From Marasmius tenuissimus (taxonomy: Eukaryota > Basidiomycota > Agaricomycetes > Agaricales > Marasmiaceae), in NCBI GenBank assembly GCA_029532415.1, contig JAQOTA010000016.1:434001-498000 (forward strand): a stretch of DNA of 64,000 nucleotides. Direction: 5' to 3'. Numbering within the stretch: position 1 is the stretch's first letter; every line of letters begins with the position of its first letter. The notes beneath the pieces were generated by a model. It made no database searches, was not told where the DNA came from, and saw only the letters and a program-made list of their open reading frames with translations. Shown here one piece after another: positions 22,947-35,600 of the stretch. Both the position numbers and the translations under genes were made by a program.

Positions 22947-25726
22947 CTAGACGCCCCTCACTCTCCTCTCCACTGTCCTGAATGGCACATAAAGCAGACC
23001 TGTCACCACAAGCGCCACCTCGAAACCAATATCTCCCACCCCTTTTTGCGCAATCGGTCCCACAAACCAAATTTGATCCATGCACGGTATGACCAATCCC
23101 AATAAGGCATAGTGCCGGCAAGCGGCAGCGCCCGCTACTGCTTGAAGTTGCCTCTAAGCATGCCCAAACCTCAGACGACGCTGAACGTTGAACCTTCACC
23201 TGCGTTGACATGCTGCGAAGATCCTCAATGGGTATGAGAAACATTGGAAGACCTCACGTTGAAGACCTCTCGAAATTAGGCCCCCTCTTTTGATCAAATT
23301 TACTACAGTAATTTTCCATTCTTTTCTTACGGCGGCTGCTCGTCGCCCAGCCTTCGGCTGGCTCTTCGCAGCAGCGGGGGAGCACCTACAGTGCCTTGGG
23401 CATTTCTGCTAACGTGAGACTGAGTCAGTTTCTAGCACAAATTTGTAGAAATAGATGACAGCCCCATCACTACAGGAAAAATTGTACACACATTCCCCTG
23501 TCCTGACAAAGTAGATACTGCAATGCGCCAGTGCTGTAAAATGGGATGGACGGAATGTCCTCGCAGGGAGGGAAACCACTCTTTGTTTGGTGGGGGGGCC
23601 GCTACGGCAGGCATCAGACCGCCAGTCTTGGTCACTTTTCGCATGACGGGTCCTCGGAGCGGGGGTCCGTGGTTGTGTTGGTGGTGTTGTGCCGCTACGG
23701 CTGTCGGCAGGCATTCGAGTCTTGATTTTAGAGAGAAAAATTATCTCGTGATCGTGGAGAAAAAGTCACGTTCAGAGGTGATCGAGTGTTCAACTTTGCG
23801 TGAAACTTTCCGGGTAAAACCCTCTACTTAGCAGTAGCGGGAATGAGAGAATTCCCGCCGCGAGTGCTGCCAGACCGGTCGGGAGCTGGTTTGATATGTT
23901 CCACGCATTGAGGTCGTACGAGGAAAAGTTGCGATGGCGGAAAATAACGTGCTCGACAACCACGGCAGCGATGTATGTACAGGCCCAGTAGCCGATTGGA
24001 CTGAGTAAGTTCGTGAGTGTGTCATAGAACTTGTGTGCACCAGCAATGGCCAGGGGGAGTACGCTATCAGGGCTAAGATGAGCAATCCCGAAGACAATGA
24101 GATCGCTAAACACCTACATTGCGGTGGCCGCAACTGAGAACACATATCTCGGCACAACAGCTAGCTTCGGTATGACCACTTGCACATTCAACGAAATGCT
24201 ATAAAACGACACCGTGATACTTGCAGACACAGAGAGTGCCAGTAGCACATTCAAAAACTTTCCAAAGTTTCCAACAGGGCCGAGCATCGCCAGCACAAGA
24301 TCGCCAGATGTTTCAGTGTGGGATGACCATGAAGGTATGGTCGGCGCAGCAGCAGCTACAGCAGCGGCCAAGCATTGAACAGTAATCTACGAGAAATCAG
24401 CCAATTTTTCCCTTCGAGTTCAGAATAGACTTACGATCGGGATCGAAAATCCAGATACCGTGTAAAAAAATATCCTCCAGCTGGGAAGAGATGTTCAAGC
24501 CCAGGCCGTCAAGCTTGTGAACCGCTGATAGACGTGATAGACATGAACGCACCTCGGCGCATCTGGCCGAAAGTAACTGGTATAATCCAAGGCCATTGGC
24601 GCGTAGGAGATCACAAAGCCCGCAATCGTAGAGGCGAACGACAAGACTCGAGCCGCAGTTACTGGTTCGGCTGGAGGAACATCGTACAGGTTCTTCCCAC
24701 CTACGCCCAGTGCGACGAGATAGACAATCAAGACTGGGAACCATGCTAGTCGTTCGTACCTGAAATTCCATTTTCAACACTATCGAACTCACGGCGCACA
24801 GGCGACGGAAACATACCAGTTGAGAACGTCATACCCGCAGAAGGAAACCTTGGAGTTGAGATTTTATGAGTAAAGCGTCGTTCAATGACAATAGATGAAA
24901 AAGATACCACGAGCGAGATGACGGCGATGATGACGATGCCCACCCTGCAAATACAGCTCGTCCAGCTCAAGAGTTCGGGAAAGGTGAACGGGTGATACTC
25001 ACGTAAAGCTCAAATGTCCATTTGCAACGCTCGCCAGCGTCTGGCCACCAAGGATGCAGTTCAATATACAGAACCCCAGCATAACGACCAGATTTAGGAT
25101 GCATGGAATAGTGACACCATAGTAACTTATTAGAACGGAAAAACGTTAAGTGCAGTTGACATACAAAGCGACCAATCTACCCACCCGAAGCTATACCGTG
25201 CTTGAACCATTTGGCGTAATCCAAGCTTCGGTCCCCAGGTCGCCCTATGTGTACGATGAGAAGGTCAACGTGAGAGTATAAAGTGTGAAATCCGACGCAC
25301 AGATAAGCAGGAGGCACCGAGCACAGAAGGGTAAAGAACGTTATGACCAAGCAAGACGTCTTCACCCCGAGGTCAAATACCAAAGGGCCCAGTGTTCCGG
25401 CAGCAAAAGTTAGAATGTTAAGGCTACCACCGAACCAGAGGAAGAAGATCTTGTGATATTGGGTATCTGTACGTCTGTGCTCTGGTACGGGATGAATGCC
25501 TGTTCACGTTCAGATAAAGGTCATCATGTATGAGCTAGAGAGACGCACCTCTTGTTTCTACCCCCCAAGTAAACAACTTTCTCGTCAAGGCATTAGCATT
25601 CGCCGTTCTCTCCAATAAACGTTCACCCGGAAGATCTCCACCCTCACTGCGGTCAGGCGCCCGACAGGCCTCAACCTGGTTAGAATGCTTTTCATTGTCG
25701 TAGGGGTTATCGCCTTCACCGCGCAT
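22947..25726 (-). pseudogene. Purine-cytosine permease copy B, split by insertion
   Basis: Middle tandem permease copy. From the ATG at 25726 (MRGEGDNPYDNEKHSNQ) all exons up to FSSYDLNAWNISNQLPTGL read in phase with GT-AG introns, and the WRIF exon keeps its TGG. After AAGILSF the coding sequence is interrupted at 23841 by a 738-bp insertion. Read-through would add PLLLSRGFYPESFTQS and stop, losing about 50 residues including the last membrane helix. The missing 3' end is still present, in frame and undamaged, on the far side of the insertion at 22947-23103 (PCMDQIWFVGPIAQKG ... LLYVPFRTVERR). Whether the truncated protein is made or works is unknown. Confidence 0.8.
23104..23841. mobile_element. 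738-bp insertion in permease copy B, probable non-autonomous element
   Basis: Extra DNA absent from the matching position of copies A and C. It is flanked on both sides by AAT (23101-23103 and 23842-23844), a possible 3-bp target duplication. A perfect 12-bp inverted repeat, CCCGCTACTGCT at 23131-23142 and its complement at 23830-23841, marks the right end exactly and lies 27 bp inside the left end. The interior has GC-rich palindromes (around 23330-23385) and two direct copies of GCCGCTACGGC (about 23599 and 23691). No transposase-like frame was recognised. The family is unknown. Confidence 0.55.
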
Positions 25727-26307
25727 TATCACTGGACTTAAGCTGTACTCGGCCATCTATCCGAGCTTGTGTGCTGGTAGTGGTGGCTGTTTCAGCACCT
25801 GAGAAAGCTATCGTCCTCATATAGGTACCTGTATTTATATTCTGGTCAATCCTCCCTTGTGAGACAGTGAGAGTATCTCGGACGGAAAGCCGATTAAGGA
25901 GCGGTTCGAAGAGTGTGGGACTGTACAGTGTAGCGTCAAAAAGATCCCATATTGATGGATACCTGATTGTCTTGCCATTAAGAGAGAGGATAGGAGATGA
26001 AGGTGGAGGTTCGGTTGAGACCTGCCGACAGGGTCGTTTGCGTTTACGAGTAAGTTACAGCGACGGCAAGCTGTGGCAATTTCCGGCATCATTATGGCGC
26101 CAGACTCCACTAGCCCCATCGGAGGTGGAAGTGACTCGCGATGAAAGTAAACGCTAGGATAACGAGGGGGGAAACGAACGTACTGCAGCTCGTTCACTAC
26201 TAGTGTCGGAGGGCGAGATTGGTCAACGAGATGTTGTGGCATATCGTATAACGCATGAATTCCCTATGCTATGTTCTATTCAGCCGTTGTTCCATCCACT
26301 ACGATAT
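25727..26307. other. Intergenic between permease copies B and C
   Basis: Contains the copy B promoter side and the 3' flank of copy C. 26050-26100 carries the TTTCCGGCATCAT repeat shared with the other copies. 26210-26307 matches the flank left of copy B (GGCATATCG...ACGCATGAAT, then CTATCTAGACNCCCCTCA). No gene seen. Confidence 0.5.
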
Positions 26308-28344
26308 CTAGACACCCCTCAATCTCCTCTCCAGCGTCCTGAATGGCACATACAGCAACCCCGTCACCACAAACGCCATCTCAAACCCAATATCTCCCGC
26401 CCCTTGGTGCGCGATCGGCCCCACAAACCAGATCTGGTCCATACAAGGCACAACTAGTCCGAACGAGAGAATTCCCGCCGCAATTGCTGCGATACCTGTC
26501 GGGAGCTGGCTTGGCACGTTCCATACGCTGAGATCGTAGGATGAGAAGTCCCGCTGGCGGAACAAGATGTGCTCGACGACCACGACAGCGATATAGGCAG
26601 ATGCCCAGTAGCCAATGAGACTAAGGAAGTTGGTCAGGGTGTCATAGAACCTATGTGCACCAGCGATAGCTAGAGGAAGCACGCTGTATCATCATGAGCT
26701 CAAAGTAAGCTGGTGTAAAGATAATGAGATCAGAGAGGAGCACATACATTGCGGTAGCCACAATCGAGAATATATATCTCGGCACAGCGACAAATTTCGG
26801 TATGAACACTTGCACGTTTAAGGAAATGCTATAGAATGTCGTTGTGATGTTCGCAGTCACAGAAAGTGCCAACAGCACCACCAAAAACTTCCCGAAGTTC
26901 CCGACCGGGCCCAGCATTGCCAGCACAAGAGCTCCAGGCGTTTCGGCATGGGATGACCAGGAAGGCACAGTGGGTGCAGCGGCTGCCACAGCAGCACCCA
27001 AACATTGGACAGTAATCTGCACGGAATCAGTCACGTCAAATAGCCCTTCAAGCTCAGGAAGAAACTTACGACCGGGACTGAGAGTCCGAACACCGTGTAA
27101 AGGAATATTCTCCAGCTAGAAAAGACATTTTAGTCCAGGCCTCAGAGCAACTCCCAACCAGCCTCGAAGGAGAACGTACCTCGGCGCATCCGGTCGAAAG
27201 TAACTCGTAAAATCCGAGGCCAACGACGAGTATGTGATCACAAATCCCGCAATCACAGAGCCGAATGAAAGAACTCGAGCCGCAGTCACTGGTTCGGCTG
27301 GGGGGACATTGTACAAATTCTTCCCACCCAAGCCCAACGCGACAAGGAAGACGATTAAGACTGGGAACCATGCTATTCTTTCGTACCTGGAATGCCATAT
27401 TCAACACTATTGACCTCGAGGGATGAAGAGGGAGCGTACCAGTTGAGAACGTCGTACCCGCAGAAGGAAATCTAAGAGGTGGGTATCGATAAGTGATCAG
27501 CCGTCTTTTCACAACGAATGGACTGCATACCACTAGCGAAACGACGGCGATGATGACGATTCCTACTCTAAAGGTGCCCTTTAGATCATTCGTTTAAAGG
27601 ATTCGAGAAAGTGTACTGATTGATACCTACGTGTAGCTCAAATGTCCATCGGCAACGCTCGCTAGTGTCTGACCCCCGAGGATGCAGTTCAATATGCAAA
27701 ACCCGATCATATTAACCAAGTTCAAGATGCATGGAACAATGACGCCGTAGTAACTGATTGAATATAAGAACGTTCAGTAAAGTGAACATGAAAAGCGAGT
27801 AGCACACTCGCCCAAAGCTATACCGAGCTTGGACCATCTGGCGCAACCCAAGCTTCGGTCCCCATGTCGCCCTGTTTGTGCAACAAGAAAGTCAGTATGA
27901 CACTAAGGAGCACAAAACGCGACCTACAAATAAGCAGGAGGCAACGAGCACAAAAGGGTGAAGAACGTGATGACCAGGCAAGAGACCTTCACACCGAGGT
28001 CAAATGCCAGAGGACCTAATGATCCGGCGGAGAAGGATAGAATGTTGAGGTTGCAAGCAAACCAGATGAAGAAGATTTTGTGGTACTGGGTGTCTGTACG
28101 CTTGTGTTCTGGTACGGGATGAATTCCTGTTCATGTTCAGATTGTGGGCAATATGCAAGAACCAGCCAGACATACCTCTCATTTCTATCCCCCAAGTCAA
28201 CAACTTCCTCGTTAAGGCGTTAGAATTCGCCGTTCTCTCTAGTAAGTGTTCATCCAGAAGGCCTCCGTCCGTCCCATGGCCAAAGGCGCGATCCCGGATG
28301 GAATACTTCTCCTCGTCGTGAGGTTGTTCGTCTCCGCTGGGCAT
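26308..28344 (-). CDS. Purine-cytosine permease copy C (FCY2/NCS1 type), intact
   Basis: Plasma-membrane proton symporter of the NCS1 family, FCY2-like branch, importing cytosine and purines. Exons 28176-28344, 27928-28126, 27812-27871, 27631-27753, 27531-27567, 27440-27471, 27180-27386, 27070-27115, 26748-27016 and 26308-26683 give 505 residues without lesions, typical of the family. Conserved blocks: FSAGSLGPLAFDLG, TWGPKLGLRQMVQARYSFG, CILNCILGGQTLASVADGHL, SFCGYDVLNWYERIAWFP, PPAEPVTAARVLSFGSVIAG, DFTSYFRPDAP and FYDTLTNFLSLIGYWAS. About 12 hydrophobic segments are visible. The hydrophilic N-terminus (HDEEKYSIRDR) precedes the first helix. The intron after YSFG uses GC-AG borders (27754-27811). 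It is the only undamaged member of the cluster. Confidence 0.92.
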
Positions 28345-29101
28345 TCTCTTGATCCAAGCTATACTCGAGCCTTGAGCTCACCGTATACGCTAGTGGATGT
28401 TGGAACCTAAAAAAGCTCGTCTTAAAATTTGATCGATCTGCCATTCCTCGGCGAGGAGTATTTCGGGCGGAAAGCCGATTTAGGAACGTTCCGGAGAGTA
28501 TGGGCACCCGGACGGAGTCATGTCATAAAATCGTCCTGTCTTGCAGACACTCGGATTCAGCTATAGAGAATGAAGATGGATGGTGGAGCTGAAAGTTGAT
28601 TTACTTTAAGTCTGGTGCGAACGCCGAACGTTGCAACTTGCTGGTGACTGGTCTGCCTCAGACTGCCTGGCAAGTTGCCTACGGCAAGAATTGCGGCAGT
28701 GTCCGGCATTCATCGTGGTTTACCGGTTTGCCGCTTGAGTCTTGACCATAAACGCCATCTACGAATCCCAACGGCCATCGCTGTTGCCTCTGGACAAGCT
28801 CGATGCGACCACAATACCCTCGTATCTTCGATTTGGAACCAGTAAAACCAGCGAGTCGTGTTGATGAGCTCTGGCCCTCGAAACAAATCAGTGAATGGGG
28901 TCACGTTGCCCCGTTCCTTTGTTCTTTGGAGTGGCCTGTTCGCTGAGAAATGCGTTTTGTATCTGGGGAATGACTGTAATCTCCTCTCGATGCATCAGAC
29001 TCAAAGATCTCTCACCGCCCACCTATTCAAGGCAACTTCTCTCAAGCACGCTTCAAACACACACACAGTGGTCTAGACTGACCCTTCTTGTCTATGAGAA
29101 T
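28345..29101. other. Upstream region of permease copy C
   Basis: Promoter side of the intact permease. 28665-28722 carries the third copy of the shared upstream repeat (GTCCGGCATTCATCGTGGTTT). No gene or RNA recognised. Confidence 0.45.
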
Positions 29102-29691
29102 ATGTCGAGGTGGTCGACGTTTGATAACAGCCCTGTTGACTTTAGACGGTGCGCCGAGTACAACCTTTGGAAACCAACTGGAAGCGGATTCAATGGGTCG
29201 CGGGAAGCACGTTGGAGAGCGGCGAAGTGCTTGGACAACCACGTCACGACACGGTGCGGTCGACTTTCCTCCGATTCGGAAAACATATCTATCAGGTAAC
29301 TGCTAACTTGCTACATCATCAGCGGCGAACTTGGAGTTTCCCAGATCAAGCTATCCTTTGTCTTTGGAGGGGACAAAGGAGCCGTGCGGGACCTTCACAG
29401 TCATGTTGCTCATGTCGTTCGGGAACTTGAACGTTAGTGATTCTCCCGAAGTGAAGAAGTTTGTGGTCTCTCCTTCCAGTCTGGGCTTTTAAGTTTGCCG
29501 CCGATCTCGATGGTCTGCCACATCTGTGAGTGTCCACGCTCCCACCTTATTTCAACAACCGTAATTACTTTCCAGCACACTTTAGGGCCTATGTCAACGA
29601 TGATAGTATACTTCTCAAGACATCCCCGAGTTGGCCAGGTGCCCTCCCAACGAGTGAATGCGACTATTTGCACAGAGAAGTTGTTTCTTGA
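29102..29691 (+). CDS. Possible small four-exon gene of unknown function
   Basis: Not recognised. Four segments, 29102-29295, 29323-29432, 29480-29525 and 29586-29691, join in phase through short GT-AG gaps to 151 residues beginning MSRWSTFDNSPVDFRRCAEY and ending DYLHREVVS. The first gap is only 27 nt, short for an intron here. The middle part (IKLSFVFGGDKGAVRDLHSH) looks like genuine protein with a strand-then-helix pattern. It may also be the decayed remnant of a larger gene, since the surrounding sequence has no other clear exons. Start choice rests only on phase agreement. Confidence 0.3.
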
Positions 29692-32600
29692 ACCCGTGCT
29701 TCATTGCATCCATCATCGTCGAAATTTCTGATGTGTGACAGTTGACTCAAGCTGATACAGGGCTGATCGAACAGGTCGACTGCAAACGTATGGGCGAACG
29801 ACTGGAAAAGACGGCAACATGTATGGTAAGTCCAGGGTTACCAAAGGATACCATCATGTCAATGCAACTCAACCACTCCATACCGGCGGCGGCAGATATG
29901 ACTGATGGACCCCGACATACTAGACCGGCGGCAACATAACCTCGGGTTGAGTTCTTTTCAGTTGGTAATTGTTCATTTTCACTGTGGGACGACTCTTTTA
30001 GGACCGCTCCTGCAACTTAGATGGTGCACTTTCGTTTCCGAATTCAATCTCAGATCTTATGAAGCACTGAAGTGGCCCCTATTGTTTCCACGACTCATAT
30101 ACCATTCATCTATTGCCCAGCAACAGGAAGTGAAGGATCTGGAGCTGAGTTACCTTGTCGAACTTCTTTGACTTTCATTTCATGGAGAGATGGTTCATAC
30201 TCGGCACTGTGCCGTTTTCAAAGCTTCTTTGTAATAACTTCGAGGTTGCAATGCAACTCCACTCCCATACTCGACTTCACACCATATGTATAGATCACAA
30301 AAATCGACGTGCCTGCTCCCGCAAACTCCGAAATCCGGTATCGTGGCAATCCCGACGCCGTTCTCTAGGAGTCCCAGTCCGGAGTTGAAAGGGAGACTCG
30401 TTGAATACGACCGGGGTCTTTTCCTTTCTTTTTTGTTGTATGGAATTTCTGATCGCATCACCCTGCGACTATAGGGCCTTTGTCGCTCGAGGGACATTCT
30501 GTAGAATCTTTGAGAAACAAAGCCAACCCACTAGTCCCCATTCAAGAGCAGAGGGACCGACGTTACGGCTGCCGAAACTCCCGCAGCTGTAGCTCTGATG
30601 GTCGTAACAGTATTGGAACTGACGACTTGCGCGACGATATGGCCGAGGACTGAAAAGCCGCGGCCCGAACACAAGGACCCTTTGATTCTGACTGATGACG
30701 CATAGGAAGTTCTGACGGTTGAGTCAAGGGACATTGTTAGGCGATGTATATCCTGAGACCTGATGCCTGGTCGGTCGTTTGTATTCCAGAAACACCCATC
30801 TCTCCTTCTGATTCATCTTCTTCCGCTTGTTTGTCTAGAGAGGAGTCTGCCCCGAGTGCGCAAACTTGGTGCGCACTGTGCAGTCCCCTCGATTGTTATA
30901 TTCTCATGTTGTTACTTCTACCTGGAGCAGACGTTGTTAGACGGTATGGATGCTAATTTGAGAGCTCAGCGCAGCTTATCCTATGGCCCGCAATTGAAGT
31001 TTGTGTCCCTTCTTCTCCCACCAACTTCAACCAACTGCCCTTGGTGAAGTTGATTCTCCCGCCTTTGTGCCTTTGTGCTGATCTCGTCACTAGGTTTGGA
31101 TCCCCTTTCGAATCTGATGTGCACGTCCTCTACGACTCCCAACCTCCCGTGCGGGCGAGGTGGGAAAGCCTCCGAGAGATAACTTCCAGACCAAAAGCTG
31201 CGTGGCAACACTCGTCTCAATCTCATGAGGCGCCCTCCACTACGAGTTCGGCTCGCAGGCCTTGGGAGAAGTCAGGGGCGACGCGTACGCGGTACGGTGA
31301 AAGGGTGAACCGTTGGATTTGTGCTCGAGTACTCCGCGGACTCGGAGTCCTGAGTTTCTGCCTGCTCTCACGGTCGTGTAACTTGTAGTCGCCCGGTCGA
31401 TCTGGACCGGAGAGACGGGGTAACAAAAAGTCTGTTTCTTCGGTTTGACGATTCTTCGAACAATTGCTCAATTGAATAGCCTATCCTTTTGTATCAGACG
31501 TCTCGGACTCGAAGCTGGGCTTGTCCCGCCGTCTCCTCTAAATCTTGAGTCCATCGGGTACAGATCCGAGTGTCCACGCAGCTTCGTGTGGCAAACCGAT
31601 TCCCGGCGGCTTTACTCTGATCGAAATAGACCCACGATTGGATAGGTGTCGAACACTCCGTCTTCTCCGACTTGATTGATCTTTGTTTATTTTTTAGCTG
31701 CGCGATCAGTATACATCAGGTAAGACTATACGCTGGAAGTCTGTACTCAATACACAGTTGTAGGACCCCGTCGTTATCGAATGGGTCCCATGTAGTGACC
31801 GAAGGTGTCGGGAGAGCCTCAGCGTCTCATTTCGCTGAGCTGCCTTTCCACTCGTGCCGGATCATGGTGGTTCTACCTGCTGCACAAAAAATCAAGACAG
31901 TATGATTGATGTGCGCGTACTCCTGCTCTCAATCACTTTACACGATTCGCTCGCCCTGCAGGGATCATTACTCTCGAGTCTCTGCACTGAGGCCCCGCCA
32001 CCACAGTCCGATCGCTCGAATAATGGGAAGCACAACATCGGTCCCCTCTTTCTCCTTCATGTCTGTCGAGTGTGTCCAGGGTCGCTGGATACTCTGGTGT
32101 CTCCATATTTATGTGACAAAACGCAAGGCACGCTCTCTGTTCCATGACTTTTCAAGGAGTGACGTTGGCCTTGACAGTCTCAAATTTGGAGTTGCAGGTG
32201 TGCGTTCAACGTCTGGATCTCGGATAGGAGAGCGGCAGCCACCGTTTCATCAACTCTCGTCGTAAACCTTGAGGCAAGGTCTACAGCAAACCCACCGTAA
32301 CTCTTTACTCGAGCCCAGGACGGCCCAGAGAAAGACACTGACATATACCGCAAACTTCGGTGCATCAACTTTGAGGTCCTGCATTCCTCGAGGTCTAAAT
32401 GGAGGCAGGCCAGTCGTGGATGGTTATCACGGCGACAATGTCACTGTAAGTAGTAAGAAGTGACACCGCATCTCACTCACTCTCCGGACATCGGATTGCT
32501 ACTCACTGGGTATTCTCTGGGAGAATGCACTGACGGACCTCCTGCGCTGTTGCTTTGGCCGTAGATTTTCTCTTGCCGAGTTCAGGACAGGCTCGGAGCA

Positions 32601-35600
32601 AGATCATAGAAGGCGAGTCGTGTTCCTCGAATGTGCCAGAGATTCAGGAAGCTTCGACGATCTTTAGTCCAACCAGTCCCTTCACCGTTCCGGATGCAAT
32701 TTTCATTTGGCTTCCGCCACGGTTACCTGGTGGAGTAAACAGATAACTCCGAGTTCTCACTCGGTAATCTATTAGAGACATCCTGGACTGCCTATCATTC
32801 CTCGAGATCTCAATATCTCAATGACCTCGGACTTTCTAAATCTCACCGATTGTTTGCTTCTATAAAAAGTCCCTCCGGCAAGTAGAGAGCGGGGAGGATC
32901 GAGGAGTACAAGAATTCTGAATCACAACTGTTAGGTTTCACCTTCGCTCCTCCCTCTCCGCCAGCCCTAAAATACGGCATCGTGTTGAAAGTACTTCCTC
33001 GCGGACCCTTGTTGCATCTCATCTTCAGTCCACCGATCCCAGCCCCAGTCGAATGGTTCAGCGAGTTGCGACTCGGACCTCCACTTTCCTGCCGTCGGCG
33101 GAGTGTAGGTGCCGTAAGGTATTGATACTTTCATGAGAATGGCCGTCCCTTGATGTCCCTTTCCCTCAAGTTCCCTTCCCTTGACTCACATCTTCAATTG
33201 CCTTGTATCCGCCGCTAATGAATGGCTAGCTGTATGACGGAACAATGTGACGGTGTCGTGGATCGACTCCTCTCGATGTGCCAGGACCTATTGTAACGTA
33301 CTATAATGTGCCAACGCTTCCCTTTCAACAGCAGTCGAATCATACTCGTTATCGTAGATTCAATGATATGGAGACGAAGGGACGCTACTTTGACTGGTCA
33401 CGACTAGAAGCGCTTGGCGAAGTACGCACCTTGTATAACGAAACAAAAGAATTTCGACCCATCTTTCGGTCTCTTTCGGTTCGATCGCCACAACCTTCGG
33501 AGTCCACCGCTAGGTACACACTCTCATACTCGTATACTGTGTCGTAACAAGCCCACTTCGCCTATCATTACTTGAGCCAACTCAATTCGATCGGAAGACT
33601 TTCGCAGCACTCAGTGTTATGTCCGAGTCGGATGGGACCCTGATGGTCGCGAACTTTTCACGGAACAGGGCACCACGCTCAGGCTGGCCTGGTTGTAAGT
33701 ACTTAACTCATGAAATTCATCAGACTCAGCCACATCTTCACATTCAACAAACTTTCATTGTGGAAACTCGATTCTGCCACCCGTCGGTGGTGCAGCGGGA
33801 GGGTCGACGATTTCGAGGGTAACGGCATATCGAGCCACCGTACTTACATAGGCCCCCAAAACCAAATCACGACCCTCATTTGCCGCAGATTACCACCCTC
33901 TTCTACCAGTGCTGTCACAACACTTCATCAACACATGTACAGCTTTGACCCAGGACCAGGACCAGACCTATCCCCGAGTTTGATCAGAGAGAACGGTTTC
34001 GGAGTAAAGTGAGCAAAAAATACCAAGTAACTCGGGCCCTCTCATGGGTGACGAGACCACAAACTTCGAAGATCCATAGTTGGCTACATTTGCCATGCTT
34101 ACCCCTCGAACCTGGTTCTTGAAGTCGAAACCGTGACCTGTGCCCCAATCAGCCTCCCGAATACCTGTAACCTACTTACCCCTTCGATGAGATGAAATTG
34201 ACATCCTGAGGGACAACCCTGTCTGGTTCATTTGCTCCCTCGGCATCCTCCATAGACGAGGAAACATCGAAAACGATCCGCTTCTTTTCATCTGTCCAGC
34301 GTGATGATGCGCAGATTTTCGCTATTTCGAGTTCTCAGTACCAGTGGTGCGCTTAGGACACACGTTGATCATGATGTGGCGTCGTGCCCAACAGCTTCTT
34401 ATTTTTCCAGCAACTTGGACTTCTATGGGCCTCTCCATCTCCTCCAGGAAGGTATGGCCCCAGGCAACGGGTCCTGAGAGAACGACCTGCCGCGGGAGCA
34501 CAGAGACGGGGAACCTCGGATGCGGCAGGCAAAAAAAGAACGTTTTGGGATCTTGGAAGAAGGAAGCTCAGGGAACCTCGTGAAACGACGTCAAGGACTT
34601 CACACGGGGCTTCGCTACCATCTTTAAGGGAAGACTCAAGCGACGAACGACGAATGACATGACAGAAGAACAGAAAACCAGAACAAGGGCCAGGAAACAC
34701 TCTACAAAATTGAGTTAGTCAAGCAGGTAACACCGAAAATGGTCTGTACTTCTTTCAGATCTCTCGGTCAGCCATCACACACATTGGGAATGGATGAGTA
34801 CGTACACCTGAATGATACAACAAATGAGAATCAGACCATCTGGCATATAAATCATAGTGATCTTCGCAACCCATCGCAATCGTTTGATCGAGGGTCCCCA
34901 TCCTCATACGGACACCGTGTTGCCGTGAGACAAGCCTGGAGAGATTGATGAATGAGGGAAGCTGTCGACGAATCGAGAAGCTACAGCTGACAACATAACG
35001 CCAATGAAACCTCATAACAACATGTCAGATCCTGTCAAAAGGAAAAACAAGCGGTCAAGAGCGACCGTGGTGGCACCAAGTCGTATACAATGAGCAAGAG
35101 ATCCAGAGACACCTCGACCCCATTCGTTTCCAAAACCAACTAGCGAGGTTGCATTTGCAAAAAAGCAGGCCGAAATCAACGTTTGCTAACTGAAAAATGA
35201 GTCCGGAAATTGATTCCATGGCAGGTGAGCTCGGGTAGCGACCGAATTACGCCGATAGGAATGCAACAACCCGTTGAGCGTAATGAACGGCGTGGAACAA
35301 GTAGCAGGGAAGTATTCGCAGTCAGATACCCTGATCGAAAGGGAATGCGAGCAAATGAGGACGAGGGTCCCAACCGGAAGGTAAAGATTCTGCACCGACC
35401 TAAGCGCCGGCAGGAAGCAACACCTAAAAGAACAGTACGCTTCAGCCTGTACTTAGTTGATACTCTTGTGACAACGAGATAGGTACCCCACCTTTTCGTG
35501 CCCTTGAATTCCAACCCGCACGGCACCCTCAGATCACAACTTGAATGTCTCTGCAGTTTCCATCACCTCCCCATCTCTGAGGTTGCTTCATCACCATCAT

